Shown here in pieces: positions 1-8,429 of a stretch of 64,000 bases of DNA. The position numbers were made by a program, and so were the translations under genes. The stretch comes from Collimonas rhizosphaerae (GTDB lineage Bacteria > Pseudomonadota > Gammaproteobacteria > Burkholderiales > Burkholderiaceae_D). The notes beneath the pieces are model-generated. The model worked only from the letters and a program-made list of their open reading frames with translations, was not told where the DNA came from and searched no databases. Location of the stretch: NCBI RefSeq assembly GCF_038896935.1, contig NZ_JBANDC010000004.1:186001-250000 (forward strand), in the 5' to 3' direction. The first letter of the stretch is position 1; the number at the start of each line of letters is the position of its first letter.

Positions 1-1526
1 TTGTTCTTGTTGGACATGACCGCCAGCGGCGAGTCGTTGCCCATGGAGCCGATCGCTTCTTCAGCGGCGGCCGCCATCGGCGACATCAGGAACTTGATGT
101 CTTCCTGGGTGTAGCCGAACAGCTGCTGGCGGTCCAGCAGCGGGATGGTCGAACCGGATTCGGACGGCTCCGATTTCAGCTCGTCCAGCTTGACCCGCAC
201 CGATTCAATCCATTGCTTGTACGGCTTGGCGTTGGCGAAGGTGTCTTTCAATTCCTTGTCGTCGATGATGCGGCCGGCGTCGAGGTCGATCAGGAACATC
301 TTGCCTGGCTGCAGGCGCCACTTCTGGATGATCTTGGATTCCGGGATCGGCAATACGCCGGATTCGGACGCCATCACCACGAAGTCGTCGTCGGTGACGA
401 TATAGCGCGCCGGACGCAGGCCGTTACGGTCCAGGGTGCCGCCGATATGGCGGCCGTCGGTAAACGCCATCGCCGCCGGACCGTCCCATGGCTCCATCAT
501 CGCTGCATGGTATTCGTAGAAAGCGCGGCGGTTGTCGTCCATGGTGGCGTGGTTTTCCCACGCTTCCGGGATCATCATCATCATCGCTTGCGCGATCGGA
601 TAACCGGACATCAGCAGCAGTTCCAGCGCATTGTCGAAACAGGCTGTGTCGGACTGGCCTTCATAGATCAGCGGGAACAGTTTCTTCAGGTCGTCGCCCA
701 GCACATGGGACTTCATCACGCCTTCGCGGGCGCGCATCCAGTTGAAGTTGCCCTTGACGGTGTTGATTTCGCCGTTGTGCGCCAGCAGGCGATACGGGTG
801 GGCCAGCGGCCATTCTGGGAAAGTATTGGTGGAGAAACGCTGGTGGACCAGCGCCAGCGCCGACAGGCAGCGCGGATCCTGCAGGTCCTTGTAATAGACG
901 CCGACCTGGTCCGCCAGCAGCAAGCCTTTGTAGACCACGGTACGCGCCGACATCGACGGCACGAAGAATTCCTTGCCGTGCAACAGGTTCAGCGCCTGGA
1001 TCGCGTGGCCGGAAGATTTACGGATCACATACAACTTGCGCTCGAGTGCATCGGTCACCATGATGTCCGGGCCGCGGCCGATGAAAATCTGGCGGATCAC
1101 CGGTTCCTTGTCGCGCACCGTAGGCGACATCGGCATCTCGATATCCACCGGCACATCGCGCCAGCCCAGCACGACCTGGCCTTCAGCCAGCACCGCGCGT
1201 TCGATTTCCTGCTCGCAGGCGATGCGCGAAGCATTCTCTTTTGGCAAAAACACCATGCCGACACCGAATTCGCCCGGCGGCGGCAAGATCACGCCCAGCT
1301 TCGCCATCTCTTCACGGTAGAACTGGTCCGGCACCTGGATCAGGATCCCGGCGCCATCACCCATCAGCTTATCCGCCCCGACCGCGCCCCGATGATCAAG
1401 ATTCTTCAGGATCAGCAGACCCTGCTCAATGATCGAGTGACTCTTGTTGCCCTTGATGTGAGCAATAAACCCGACGCCACAGGCATCATGTTCATTAGCC
1501 GGATCGTATAAACCTTGCGCATGCAT
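1..1526 (-). CDS. gltB: Glutamate synthase large subunit, N-terminal part (runs off the window)
   Basis: The reverse strand from 1526 reads MHAQGLYDPANEHDACGVGF, the start of the large subunit of NADPH-dependent glutamate synthase (GOGAT), which with the small subunit makes two glutamates from glutamine and 2-oxoglutarate in the cytoplasm. The short propeptide before Cys16 is typical: it is removed so the cysteine becomes the N-terminal nucleophile of the class II glutamine amidotransferase domain. A GGTGGAG ribosome site lies just before the ATG. About 508 codons are inside the window; the central, FMN/iron-sulphur and beta-helix parts lie beyond base 1. The long forward-strand open frame opposite it is only a composition shadow. 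Identification is secure; the 3' end is not seen. Confidence 0.95.
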   Translation of the reverse strand, partial: MHAQGLYDPANEHDACGVGFIAHIKGNKSHSIIEQGLLILKNLDHRGAVGADKLMGDGAGILIQVPDQFYREEMAKLGVILPPPGEFGVGMVFLPKENASRIACEQEIERAVLAEGQVVLGWRDVPVDIEMPMSPTVRDKEPVIRQIFIGRGPDIMVTDALERKLYVIRKSSGHAIQALNLLHGKEFFVPSMSARTVVYKGLLLADQVGVYYKDLQDPRCLSALALVHQRFSTNTFPEWPLAHPYRLLAHNGEINTVKGNFNWMRAREGVMKSHVLGDDLKKLFPLIYEGQSDTACFDNALELLLMSGYPIAQAMMMMIPEAWENHATMDDNRRAFYEYHAAMMEPWDGPAAMAFTDGRHIGGTLDRNGLRPARYIVTDDDFVVMASESGVLPIPESKIIQKWRLQPGKMFLIDLDAGRIIDDKELKDTFANAKPYKQWIESVRVKLDELKSEPSESGSTIPLLDRQQLFGYTQEDIKFLMSPMAAAAEEAIGSMGNDSPLAVMSNKN

Positions 1527-1594
1527 AACGTTGCTCCACCACTTTGAGAGTAAGGATATTAAGAATAGTGCAGACAGATCCAGACTTCAATCAA

Positions 1595-1618
1595 AACAAT
1601 TAGGGTCAGAGTCAAATT
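1595..1618. repeat. Left 24-bp inverted repeat of the RAYT element
   Basis: Contains TTAGGGTCAGAGTCAAATT. It is an exact reverse complement of 2505-2528, on the other side of the Y1-transposase gene. A second, degenerate copy (AGGGACAGAGTC) sits just inside at about 1647-1658. Such GGGTCAGAGTC units next to a REP-associated tyrosine transposase are its likely recognition sequence. Confidence 0.85.
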
Positions 1619-1704
1619 ATTCAGGTTAAATTTTGCACCAAAATTAAATAGGGACAGAGTCAATATGGTGCATTTGATGGTTTTGTTGCCCTGCAGGTCA
1701 TTTT

Positions 1705-2427
1705 TTATTTGCGCCCGGCCTGCGGATCAGCGACGTCGGCCAGAGTCTTGAAGGGACGCCCGCGCTTGGCCGGGCGCACCCTGAGAGTGCCCTGTTTTTC
1801 CAGGCTTGATTTGAATTTTTCCGTACCCAGCGGCCAACCCTTGTTGGTAGCATCAGCCAGTTGGCGCGCCTGGTCGGATGTGAGTGCTTGCTCTGCCATT
1901 TGCTTATAAGCAGCTTCGCGATCGAAGGGTGTGTTGCCTAGTGCCCAGTACAGGGCATGGTCCACCACCAGGGGATCCGCCTTGACGCCGACATGGTGTA
2001 GATAGCTCGACCACGGATACTCGCCAGCCGTTGCGACGATGCCTGCGCGCACCGGATTCTGGTCGATGTAGCAGCTGCACAACATGAAATAAGGCTCCGA
2101 ATCGATCACCGTAGCCCTGTAGCGTCCTTGCCACAAAGTCCCGACACGTCCGTATTTTTGATTGAAATAAGGCACATAGAAGCGCCCTACCCACTGCATC
2201 ATCCTGGCCAAACCCTCCGCATCGGAAGGCGTTGCCAGCAAATGCACATGATTGGTCATCAGCACGTAAGCGTGGATAGCCACCTTGTATTGCTTGGCCG
2301 CTTCGCGCAGGCGGGCAAGGAAATTCACATAATCTTCCGTCTCGCGGAAGATTGCCTGGCGATCAACGCCACGCTGGATCAGGTGATGCGGCTGGTTGGG
2401 AATGACGAGTCGGGGCAGGCGAGCCAT
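1705..2427 (-). CDS. REP-associated tyrosine transposase (RAYT, Y1_Tnp family)
   Basis: 240 residues with the features of the Y1 transposase superfamily: the HUH metal site TNHVHLL (H60, H62) and the conserved stretch YIDQNPVRAG near residue 120, with nearby tyrosines (113, 120) that could be the nucleophile. RAYTs nick single-stranded DNA at palindromic REP sequences and are usually domesticated single-copy genes. Here the gene is bracketed by an exact 24-bp inverted repeat and an inner imperfect pair, which supports a self-contained unit. It sits between gltB and a LysR gene whose 3' end it abuts. The C-terminal 90 residues are basic and less conserved. ATG start at 2427; no strong ribosome site. 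Confidence 0.9.
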   Translation of the reverse strand: MARLPRLVIPNQPHHLIQRGVDRQAIFRETEDYVNFLARLREAAKQYKVAIHAYVLMTNHVHLLATPSDAEGLARMMQWVGRFYVPYFNQKYGRVGTLWQGRYRATVIDSEPYFMLCSCYIDQNPVRAGIVATAGEYPWSSYLHHVGVKADPLVVDHALYWALGNTPFDREAAYKQMAEQALTSDQARQLADATNKGWPLGTEKFKSSLEKQGTLRVRPAKRGRPFKTLADVADPQAGRK

Positions 2428-2504
2428 GGCAGAAAAGGGTTATCTGATGATGTCCGCATTTTATCGAATAATTCGACTCTGACCCTATTTGATTTGCCTT
2501 AAAC

Positions 2505-2528
2505 AATTTGACTCTGACCCTAATTGTT
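2505..2528. repeat. Right 24-bp inverted repeat of the RAYT element
   Basis: Exact reverse complement of 1595-1618. A second related unit (ATTCGACTCTGACCCTATTT) lies at 2471-2490, so each side carries two units. The repeat overlaps the last codons of the neighbouring LysR gene and supplies its TAG stop (2520-2522). Confidence 0.85.
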
Positions 2529-3398
2529 GGCGATGGCTTCGGTTTGCAGGATCTGGCTTAGGGCGTCGAAGGCTGGGGAGGTGTAGTCGTGGCGGCGGAT
2601 CAGGTAGGTGGTGACTTGGCCTGCGGGGCCGATTGGGTAGGTGGCCAGGCTTTGGGTGTTGTTGTGCAATTCCAGGACGGACCGGGGGGCCAGGGCGATG
2701 CCGGCGCCGGCGGCGACGCAGGCTAGCATGGCGTGGTAGGAGCCTAGTTCCAGGATGCGGTCCGGGCGGCGGCCGGGGATGCTGCCGGAGGCTAGCCAGT
2801 TTTCGGCGTGGCGGCGGTAGGCGCAGCCGTGTTCGAAGGCGACCAGGGTGCGGCTTTGCACATCGTCGGGGCTGGCGATCGGCGGATGGTTGCGGGCGGC
2901 CAGCACGACCAGTTCTTCTGCGTACAGGGGCAGCATCTCGAACAAGGGGTCATCCAGCGGGCCTGCGACCAGGGCGGCGTCCAGGGTAAATGCACGGACC
3001 CGGTCTATCAGCTGCTGGGTGGCGCCGGTGCTGAGCTCCAGTTGCACTGCCGGCCATTCCTGGTGGAAACGCGCCAGCGGCAGCGGCAAACGGCTGGCGG
3101 CGGTGCTTTCCATCGAGCCGATGCGCAAGCGTCCTTGCGGCACCGCGGGCTGGACCGCCTCGCGCGCTTCGCCGGCCAGGTTCAGCAAGCGCTCGGCATA
3201 ACCGAGCAAGGTCTCGCCGGCCGGCGTCAGCACCAGGCGTTTGTTATTGCGTGAAAACAGAGGCACGCCCAATGAAGTTTCCAGCTGGCGTATGCGTGTC
3301 GTCACATTCGACTGCACCCGGTGCAATTGCTCGGCCGCGCGCGTGATGCCGCCTTCCCGCACTACGGTGCGAAAAATTTCAAGAGATAGCAAATCCAT
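2520..3398 (-). CDS. LysR-family transcriptional regulator
   Basis: 292 residues. An N-terminal winged helix (about 3-60; GGITRAAEQLHRVQSNVTTR is the typical recognition-helix region) is followed by a periplasmic-binding-protein-like effector domain. It is divergent from the nitronate monooxygenase gene at 3524 with about 125 bp between the starts, the classical layout of a LysR regulator and its target, so it probably controls that gene and the MFS gene after it. The ligand cannot be read from sequence. The final two codons and the stop lie inside the RAYT right-hand repeat, so the native C-terminus may have been changed slightly by the insertion. ATG with GAGATG upstream. Confidence 0.9.
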   Translation of the reverse strand: MDLLSLEIFRTVVREGGITRAAEQLHRVQSNVTTRIRQLETSLGVPLFSRNNKRLVLTPAGETLLGYAERLLNLAGEAREAVQPAVPQGRLRIGSMESTAASRLPLPLARFHQEWPAVQLELSTGATQQLIDRVRAFTLDAALVAGPLDDPLFEMLPLYAEELVVLAARNHPPIASPDDVQSRTLVAFEHGCAYRRHAENWLASGSIPGRRPDRILELGSYHAMLACVAAGAGIALAPRSVLELHNNTQSLATYPIGPAGQVTTYLIRRHDYTSPAFDALSQILQTEAIANN

Positions 3399-3523
3399 AA
3401 TTCATCTCATTTTAAGATGGGTAATATTTTTATTATTCATTTTTCAGAATGATCCTGTCAAGGTAGCATGCGCCATACCGGCTGTAAGCAATGCCACCTT
3501 TATCAGTTACCAGGAATATCGAC
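3399..3523. promoter_or_regulatory. Divergent LysR / nitronate monooxygenase control region
   Basis: AT-rich 125-bp gap between two diverging starts, the expected place for a LysR binding site and two promoters. No clear T-N11-A palindrome was singled out, so this is a positional inference. Confidence 0.45.
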
Positions 3524-4597
3524 ATGACTGCCACCAAGAGAAATCCGGAAGCATTCGCGGCTGCGCTCGGCATCCGTTACCCGATCGTGCAAGGGCCGAT
3601 GAACGGCGGTTCGCCGATTGAACTGGCGACGGCCGTCAGCAATGCCGGCGGCCTGGGTTCGTTCGCGGCCGCCCTGCTGTCGCCGGCGGCGATCATTGAA
3701 GCCATGAAAAAAATCCGTACGCTGACTCAACAGCCGTTCAACGTCAATTTGTTCATCCTCGAACCGGTCCAGCCAAGCCATGCCGAAATCGAAGCGGCGC
3801 AAGCCCTGCTGCTGCCGTTCCGCACCGCGCTCGGCCTTGGTCCGGCGGCAACGCCGCAAAAATTCAGCGAAAACTTCCAAGACCAGCTGGCGGCGCTGCT
3901 GGAAGCGGCGCCGCCGGTGGTCAGCTTTACCTTCGGCATACTCGATGCATCAACAGTGGCGCAGTTCCAGCGCAAGGGCTGCAAAGTCATCGGCACCGCC
4001 ACCAGCGTCGCCGAAGCACAAGCGTGGGAACAGGCTGGCGCCGATTTCGTCTGTGTCCAGGGCGGCGAAGCCGGCGGCCACCGCGCGACTTTCCTGGGCG
4101 ATGTCGAGCAATCCTGCATCGGCCTGATGACCTTGATTCCGCAAGTCGCTGCTGCAATCAAAACACCCGTGATCGCAGCCGGCGGCATCATGGACGGCAA
4201 AGGCATCGCTGCGGCCCTGCTGCTGGGCGCGCAAGCGGCGCAGCTTGGCACGGCCTTCCTGGCGAGTCCGGAATCCGGCATCGCGCCGGCCTGGCGCGAA
4301 CAGCTGGCGAACGCCAAAGACGACAGCACGCGCATGACCCGCAGTTTCTCCGGCAGGTACGCGCGCGGCATCGTCAATACGTTCATGGAACAGATGCGGC
4401 CGCATGAAAGTACGTTGCCGGTTTACCCGGTCCAGAATGCACTGAGCGGCGAAATCCGCCAGGCTGCAGCCAAACAAGGCCGTCCGGAATTCATGTCGCT
4501 ATGGGCTGGCCAGGGAGTAGCGATGACGCGCCCCATGCCGGCAGCGCAATTGGTGGCTACACTGGCCGCTGAACTGCAAGCGGCAGGCGATCGCTAA
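3524..4597 (+). CDS. Nitronate monooxygenase (2-nitropropane dioxygenase family)
   Basis: 357 residues of an FMN TIM-barrel enzyme that oxidises alkyl nitronates such as propionate 3-nitronate to the carbonyl compound and nitrite. Seen: the N-terminal IRYPIVQGPMNGGS strand, the GGEAGGH motif carrying the catalytic-region histidine, and the FMN phosphate site AAGGIMDGKGIAAALLLGA. Length is normal for the family. An in-frame ATG at 3491 exists, but the ATG at 3524 has CAGGAA at good spacing and gives the usual N-terminus. Probably co-transcribed with the MFS gene 17 bp downstream. Nitronates are plant and fungal toxins, so a detoxifying role is plausible; the true substrate is not shown. Confidence 0.9.
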   Translation: MTATKRNPEAFAAALGIRYPIVQGPMNGGSPIELATAVSNAGGLGSFAAALLSPAAIIEAMKKIRTLTQQPFNVNLFILEPVQPSHAEIEAAQALLLPFRTALGLGPAATPQKFSENFQDQLAALLEAAPPVVSFTFGILDASTVAQFQRKGCKVIGTATSVAEAQAWEQAGADFVCVQGGEAGGHRATFLGDVEQSCIGLMTLIPQVAAAIKTPVIAAGGIMDGKGIAAALLLGAQAAQLGTAFLASPESGIAPAWREQLANAKDDSTRMTRSFSGRYARGIVNTFMEQMRPHESTLPVYPVQNALSGEIRQAAAKQGRPEFMSLWAGQGVAMTRPMPAAQLVATLAAELQAAGDR

Positions 4598-4614
4598 CCG
4601 CGGAAAGAAATCAC

Positions 4615-5823
4615 TTGAGTAAAGACCTGCAAGCCACAGCAACCCAGACAGACCAGGGACGAGCGGCCTGGCGCATAGCGCTGGCCGGATTGCTGGCCCT
4701 GGCGGCAGCGATGGGCATCGGCCGCTTCGCCTTCACGCCGCTGCTGCCGATGATGCTGCACGACGGTGTGATCGACCTGGCCGCCGGCGGCTGGCTGGCC
4801 ACCGCCAACTATATCGGCTACCTGATCGGCGCCCTGCTGTGCATGGTACTGCGGGTCGACGCTACCCGCGGCATCAAGATCGGGCTCGCCAGCACGGTGC
4901 TGCTGACATTGGCAATGGGATTGCTGCAGTCGCCCATGCTATGGCTGCTGCTGCGCACGCTGGCGGGCATTGCCAGCGCCTGTGTGTTCGTGTTCGCATC
5001 CGGCTGGTGTTTGCAACGCCTGGCGCAATTGCGGGCGCCGGCTTTGGGCGGCGTCATTTATTGCGGTCCCGGCCTCGGCATCCTGATCACCGGGCTGGCG
5101 ACCAGCGCCATGGTGAACCTGCACTGGCGCGCTGAACACGGCTGGCTGCTGTATGGATTGCTGGCCTTGATATTGACCGCGCTGGTATGGTCCACCTTCT
5201 CGGGATCGACGGCTACAGCGGGCGCGCCGTCGCCGGCAGCGCATGGGCTGGAGCCGGCCCAGGTGGTGCGCCAGACGCGCGGCCTGATCCTCGCTTATGC
5301 CCTGGCCGGCTTCGGCTACATCATCACCGCCACCTTCCTGCCGGTGATCGCACGCCAGGCGCTGCCGGGCTCGAACTGGCCGGATCTGTTCTGGCCGCTG
5401 TTCGGCATCTGCGTCTCCATCGGCGCCTTGCTGGCGACCCGGCTGCCGACGCACTGGGACAATCGTTTGCTGCTCGCCGCTTGTTACCTGCTGCAAGCAT
5501 GCGGCATCCTGATCGGCCTGGTCTCTCCGAGCGTGGCCGGTTTTGCGCTGGGCAGCATCTTGCTCGGCTTGCCGTTCACCGCGATCACCTTATTTGCGAT
5601 GCGCGACGCCCGCCGCCTGCGCGGCGATCACGCACGCAGCCTGATGGGATTGCTGACCGCAACCTATGGCGTGGGACAAATCATCGGGCCGCCGCTGGCG
5701 ACGCGCCTGGTGCAAGGCAGCGGCAACTTCAGCTCGTCGCTGGCCACGGCGGCGCTGGCGCTGCTGGCCGGCGCCGCCTTGCTGGGCGCGATGTACAGGT
5801 ACCGCGGCAAACCGGCCGCCTGA
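4615..5823 (+). CDS. MFS transporter, YbfB/YjiJ family
   Basis: 402 residues with about 12 hydrophobic segments and the opening pattern GLLALAAAMGIGRFAFTPLL, characteristic of the YbfB/YjiJ group of major facilitator permeases. It starts at TTG 17 bp after the nitronate monooxygenase stop, with GGAAAG before it, so the two form an operon under the divergent LysR gene. Direction of transport and substrate are unknown; a product or substrate of the neighbouring oxygenase is the simplest guess. Ends 4 bp before the converging small ORF. Confidence 0.85.
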   Translation: MSKDLQATATQTDQGRAAWRIALAGLLALAAAMGIGRFAFTPLLPMMLHDGVIDLAAGGWLATANYIGYLIGALLCMVLRVDATRGIKIGLASTVLLTLAMGLLQSPMLWLLLRTLAGIASACVFVFASGWCLQRLAQLRAPALGGVIYCGPGLGILITGLATSAMVNLHWRAEHGWLLYGLLALILTALVWSTFSGSTATAGAPSPAAHGLEPAQVVRQTRGLILAYALAGFGYIITATFLPVIARQALPGSNWPDLFWPLFGICVSIGALLATRLPTHWDNRLLLAACYLLQACGILIGLVSPSVAGFALGSILLGLPFTAITLFAMRDARRLRGDHARSLMGLLTATYGVGQIIGPPLATRLVQGSGNFSSSLATAALALLAGAALLGAMYRYRGKPAA

Positions 5824-5826
5824 CGC

Positions 5827-6057
5827 CTACTCCCCGGAAAATTCGGCGGCGGCCTTGGCTGTCCAGAGCGCCTTGTTATAGCTAGGGAACGGCTGATCGT
5901 AACTGTCGACTGCGCCGTCCTCGCCGACGAAATGCGTCCACCAGTCGGCGGCGTCCTGCACCAGGGCAATATCGCCGGGGCTGCAATGGTCGGCGATTGA
6001 CTCGCCTGCAGCCAGCGTCACTATCCTGGTCCTCCTGTGCTTGATGACGGTAGGCAC
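5827..6057 (-). CDS. Small conserved-looking hypothetical protein after amn
   Basis: 76 residues, no family recognised. It follows the amn stop by 5 bp on the same strand, so it is probably translated from the amn transcript. The listed GTG start (6057) has no ribosome site; a second in-frame GTG at 6021 is preceded by AGGAGG and would give a 64-residue acidic protein rich in aromatic residues (ADWWTHF, YDQPFPSYNKALW). I consider the shorter form likely. No signal peptide or membrane segment. Confidence 0.6.
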   Translation of the reverse strand: MPTVIKHRRTRIVTLAAGESIADHCSPGDIALVQDAADWWTHFVGEDGAVDSYDQPFPSYNKALWTAKAAAEFSGE

Positions 6058-6062
6058 CGCGA

Positions 6063-7556
6063 TCAGCGGAACGCAGGTTCGCTGAAGCTGCGCAGCTTGC
6101 GGCTGTGCAGCTGCTCGACGCCTTGATTGCGCAGCAGTTCGAGCGCCTTGATGCCGATCTTCAGATGCTGGTTGACGCGCTGTTCATAGAAGCGGTTGGC
6201 CATGCCGGGCAGTTTGATTTCGCCATGCAAGGGCTTGTCCGAGACGCATAGCAAGGTGCCGTAAGGAACCCGGAAGCGGAAACCGTTGGCGGCCACTGTC
6301 GCGCTTTCCATGTCCAGCGCAATCGCCCGGCTTTGATTGAAGCGCAGCAGAGGCTTGCGATGGTCGCGCAGCTCCCAGTTGCGGTCATCGATAGACGCTA
6401 CCGTGCCGGTACGCATGATGCGCTTGAGTTCATATCCTTCCAGCTGGGTGATGGTAGCCACTGCATCCTGCAAGGCCAGCTGCACCTCGGCCAGCGCCGG
6501 CACCGGCACCCACAGGGGCAAGTCGTCGTCCAGCACGTGATCGTCACGCACATAAGCGTGCGCCAGGACGTAGTCGCCCATGCGCTGCGACGTCGACAGG
6601 CCGGCGCAATGGCCCAGCATGATCCAGCCGTGCGGACGCAGCACCGCCACATGGTCGGTGATGGTCTTGGCGTTCGAGGGACCGACGCCGATGTTGATCA
6701 GCGTGATGCCGGAGCCGTCGGCCCGCTGCAAATGATAGGCCGGCATCTGCGGCTGGCGCGCCGGCGCAACGCCGGTAAGCGCACGGTCGGCAGGCAGGTC
6801 GTCGAGGTTGGCGTTCCAGGTGGTCAGGTCGCCCGGTTCGACGAAGGCCGTGTATTGCTGGCGGTAGGCGCGCAGCTCGGGATCGCTGCTGGCCTGCATC
6901 AGCTCGCGTCCCATGCGGATGAATTCGTCGACGTAGAACGCGTAGTTGGTAAACAGCACATAGCGCTGGAAACGGTCGGGCGAGGTCGCCGTATAGTGCT
7001 TCAGGCGGTGCAGGGAATAATCGATGCGCGGCGCGGTAAACAAAGCCAGCGGATGCGGATCGCCCGGCAGTTCTTCCAGCGTGCCGTTGACGATGCGGTC
7101 GTCCATGGTCGCCAGGTTCGGCAGGTCGAACACATCCGGCAACGTCCGCAAGTGGTCAGGATCGAGATTGCCCTCGACATGGATGCCTTCCGGGAAGGCG
7201 AAATGCACCGGGATCGGCATGTCGCTGACGCCGATTTCGAGCGGCACATCGTGGTTGTCGCGCAGCAGCTTGAACTGGCTGACCAGGTAATTGGTGTACA
7301 GCGACGGCCGCGTCAGCGTAGTCTGGTAGACGCCGGGGCCGTACACGAAACCGAAGGAATGGCGGGTATCGGCGCGGGTGTTGAATTCGGTCGTCACCCG
7401 TACAAACGGATAGCAGGCGCGCACCCGTTCGGTCATCACTTCGCCGCTGGCAAAGCGCTTGAAAGCCTCGCGCAGCAAGGCGGTGTGATGCTCATAGATT
7501 TCATGCACGCGGGCGACGGCGGCATGGGGGTCGGTGAATTGCTCAGTCGGGAACAT
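6063..7556 (-). CDS. amn: AMP nucleosidase
   Basis: 497 residues. Amn hydrolyses AMP to adenine and ribose 5-phosphate, helping set the adenylate pool. The N-terminal Amn-specific domain (FNTRADTRHSFGFV, YQTTLTRPSLYTNYL) and the C-terminal nucleoside-phosphorylase-like domain (INIGVGPSNAKTITDH, LRPHGWIMLGHCAGL, ALDMESATVAANGFR) are both intact. The start at 7556 was chosen because ACGGAGA precedes it; an upstream in-frame ATG at 7601 lacks one. Upstream of a small ORF in a probable two-gene operon. Confidence 0.95.
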   Translation of the reverse strand: MFPTEQFTDPHAAVARVHEIYEHHTALLREAFKRFASGEVMTERVRACYPFVRVTTEFNTRADTRHSFGFVYGPGVYQTTLTRPSLYTNYLVSQFKLLRDNHDVPLEIGVSDMPIPVHFAFPEGIHVEGNLDPDHLRTLPDVFDLPNLATMDDRIVNGTLEELPGDPHPLALFTAPRIDYSLHRLKHYTATSPDRFQRYVLFTNYAFYVDEFIRMGRELMQASSDPELRAYRQQYTAFVEPGDLTTWNANLDDLPADRALTGVAPARQPQMPAYHLQRADGSGITLINIGVGPSNAKTITDHVAVLRPHGWIMLGHCAGLSTSQRMGDYVLAHAYVRDDHVLDDDLPLWVPVPALAEVQLALQDAVATITQLEGYELKRIMRTGTVASIDDRNWELRDHRKPLLRFNQSRAIALDMESATVAANGFRFRVPYGTLLCVSDKPLHGEIKLPGMANRFYEQRVNQHLKIGIKALELLRNQGVEQLHSRKLRSFSEPAFR

Positions 7557-7686
7557 TGAATCTCCGTAGCGATATCTGTACGCCAGGATCGCTGGCGTCA
7601 TGGTCCGGACATATTTATCCGGACCTTACAGTTCAATTCTACTGGGATTGGAGCGAGATTGCGAAACTAAAGCCAAGCCGATGCCA

Positions 7687-8358
7687 CTACTTGAGCAAAT
7701 CGTACTTGCCGCCCTTTTCTATCGCACGCTGATAAGCCGGCCGCGCATGGATGCGCTGCAGGAAAGCGGACAACCTGGGCCGGCTGGCGTCCAGGCCGCC
7801 GCGCGACTGCGACGCTTCCAGCGGGAAGCTCATCTGTATGTCGGCAGCGCTGAATTCTTCGCCGGCAAACCAGGTCGATTTGCCCAGTTCGGCTTCCAGG
7901 AAATCCAGGTGCGTCTTGAGTTGCGGATCGATGTAGTTGCGCTGCACGCCGTTAGCAATGGAACGCGCCAGCGGCCGCAGCAAGGCTGGCATGGGCGGCC
8001 GGTCCAGGCGGCCGAAGATCAGCTTCATCAGCAAAGGCGGCATGGCCGAACCTTCGGCGTAATGCAGCCAATACGTGTAACGCAGGCGGTCCTTGCCGCC
8101 GGCGGCCGGCACCAGGCGGCCGCCGCCGTACTGCTGCACCAGGTATTCGATGATCGCGCCGGATTCGGCAATCGTGTTGTCGCCGTCGGTGATCACCGGC
8201 GATTTTCCCAAGGGATGGACCGCTTTGAGCGAAGGCGGCGCCAGCATGGTTTTCGGATCGCGCTGGTAAGGCTTGATTTCATAATCCAGCCCCAGCTCTT
8301 CGAGCAGCCACAGCACGCGCTGCGAACGGGAATTGTTGAGATGGTGAACGATGATCAT
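7687..8358 (-). CDS. Glutathione S-transferase
   Basis: 223 residues from ATG 8358 (an in-frame TTG at 8367 is possible). An N-terminal thioredoxin-fold domain with NNSRSQRVLWLLEEL and the glutathione-binding ESGAIIEYL is followed by an all-helical C-terminal domain containing the usual AADI motif (FSAADIQMSFPLEAS). Cytosolic; conjugates glutathione to electrophiles or reduces peroxides. Stands alone between amn and a thioredoxin-like gene, so there is no pathway clue. Confidence 0.9.
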   Translation of the reverse strand: MIIVHHLNNSRSQRVLWLLEELGLDYEIKPYQRDPKTMLAPPSLKAVHPLGKSPVITDGDNTIAESGAIIEYLVQQYGGGRLVPAAGGKDRLRYTYWLHYAEGSAMPPLLMKLIFGRLDRPPMPALLRPLARSIANGVQRNYIDPQLKTHLDFLEAELGKSTWFAGEEFSAADIQMSFPLEASQSRGGLDASRPRLSAFLQRIHARPAYQRAIEKGGKYDLLK

Positions 8359-8429
8359 GGTCGGCAAGCCCGGTCAGGTGGATGGGAAAACTGCAATCCC
8401 GCTAGCGTAACCGATTTGCCGCCGATGAT

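Noticed and set aside
213..1511. 432-residue forward frame opposite gltB
   Set aside because: Composition shadow of the gltB reverse-strand gene; arginine- and histidine-rich, no family pattern.
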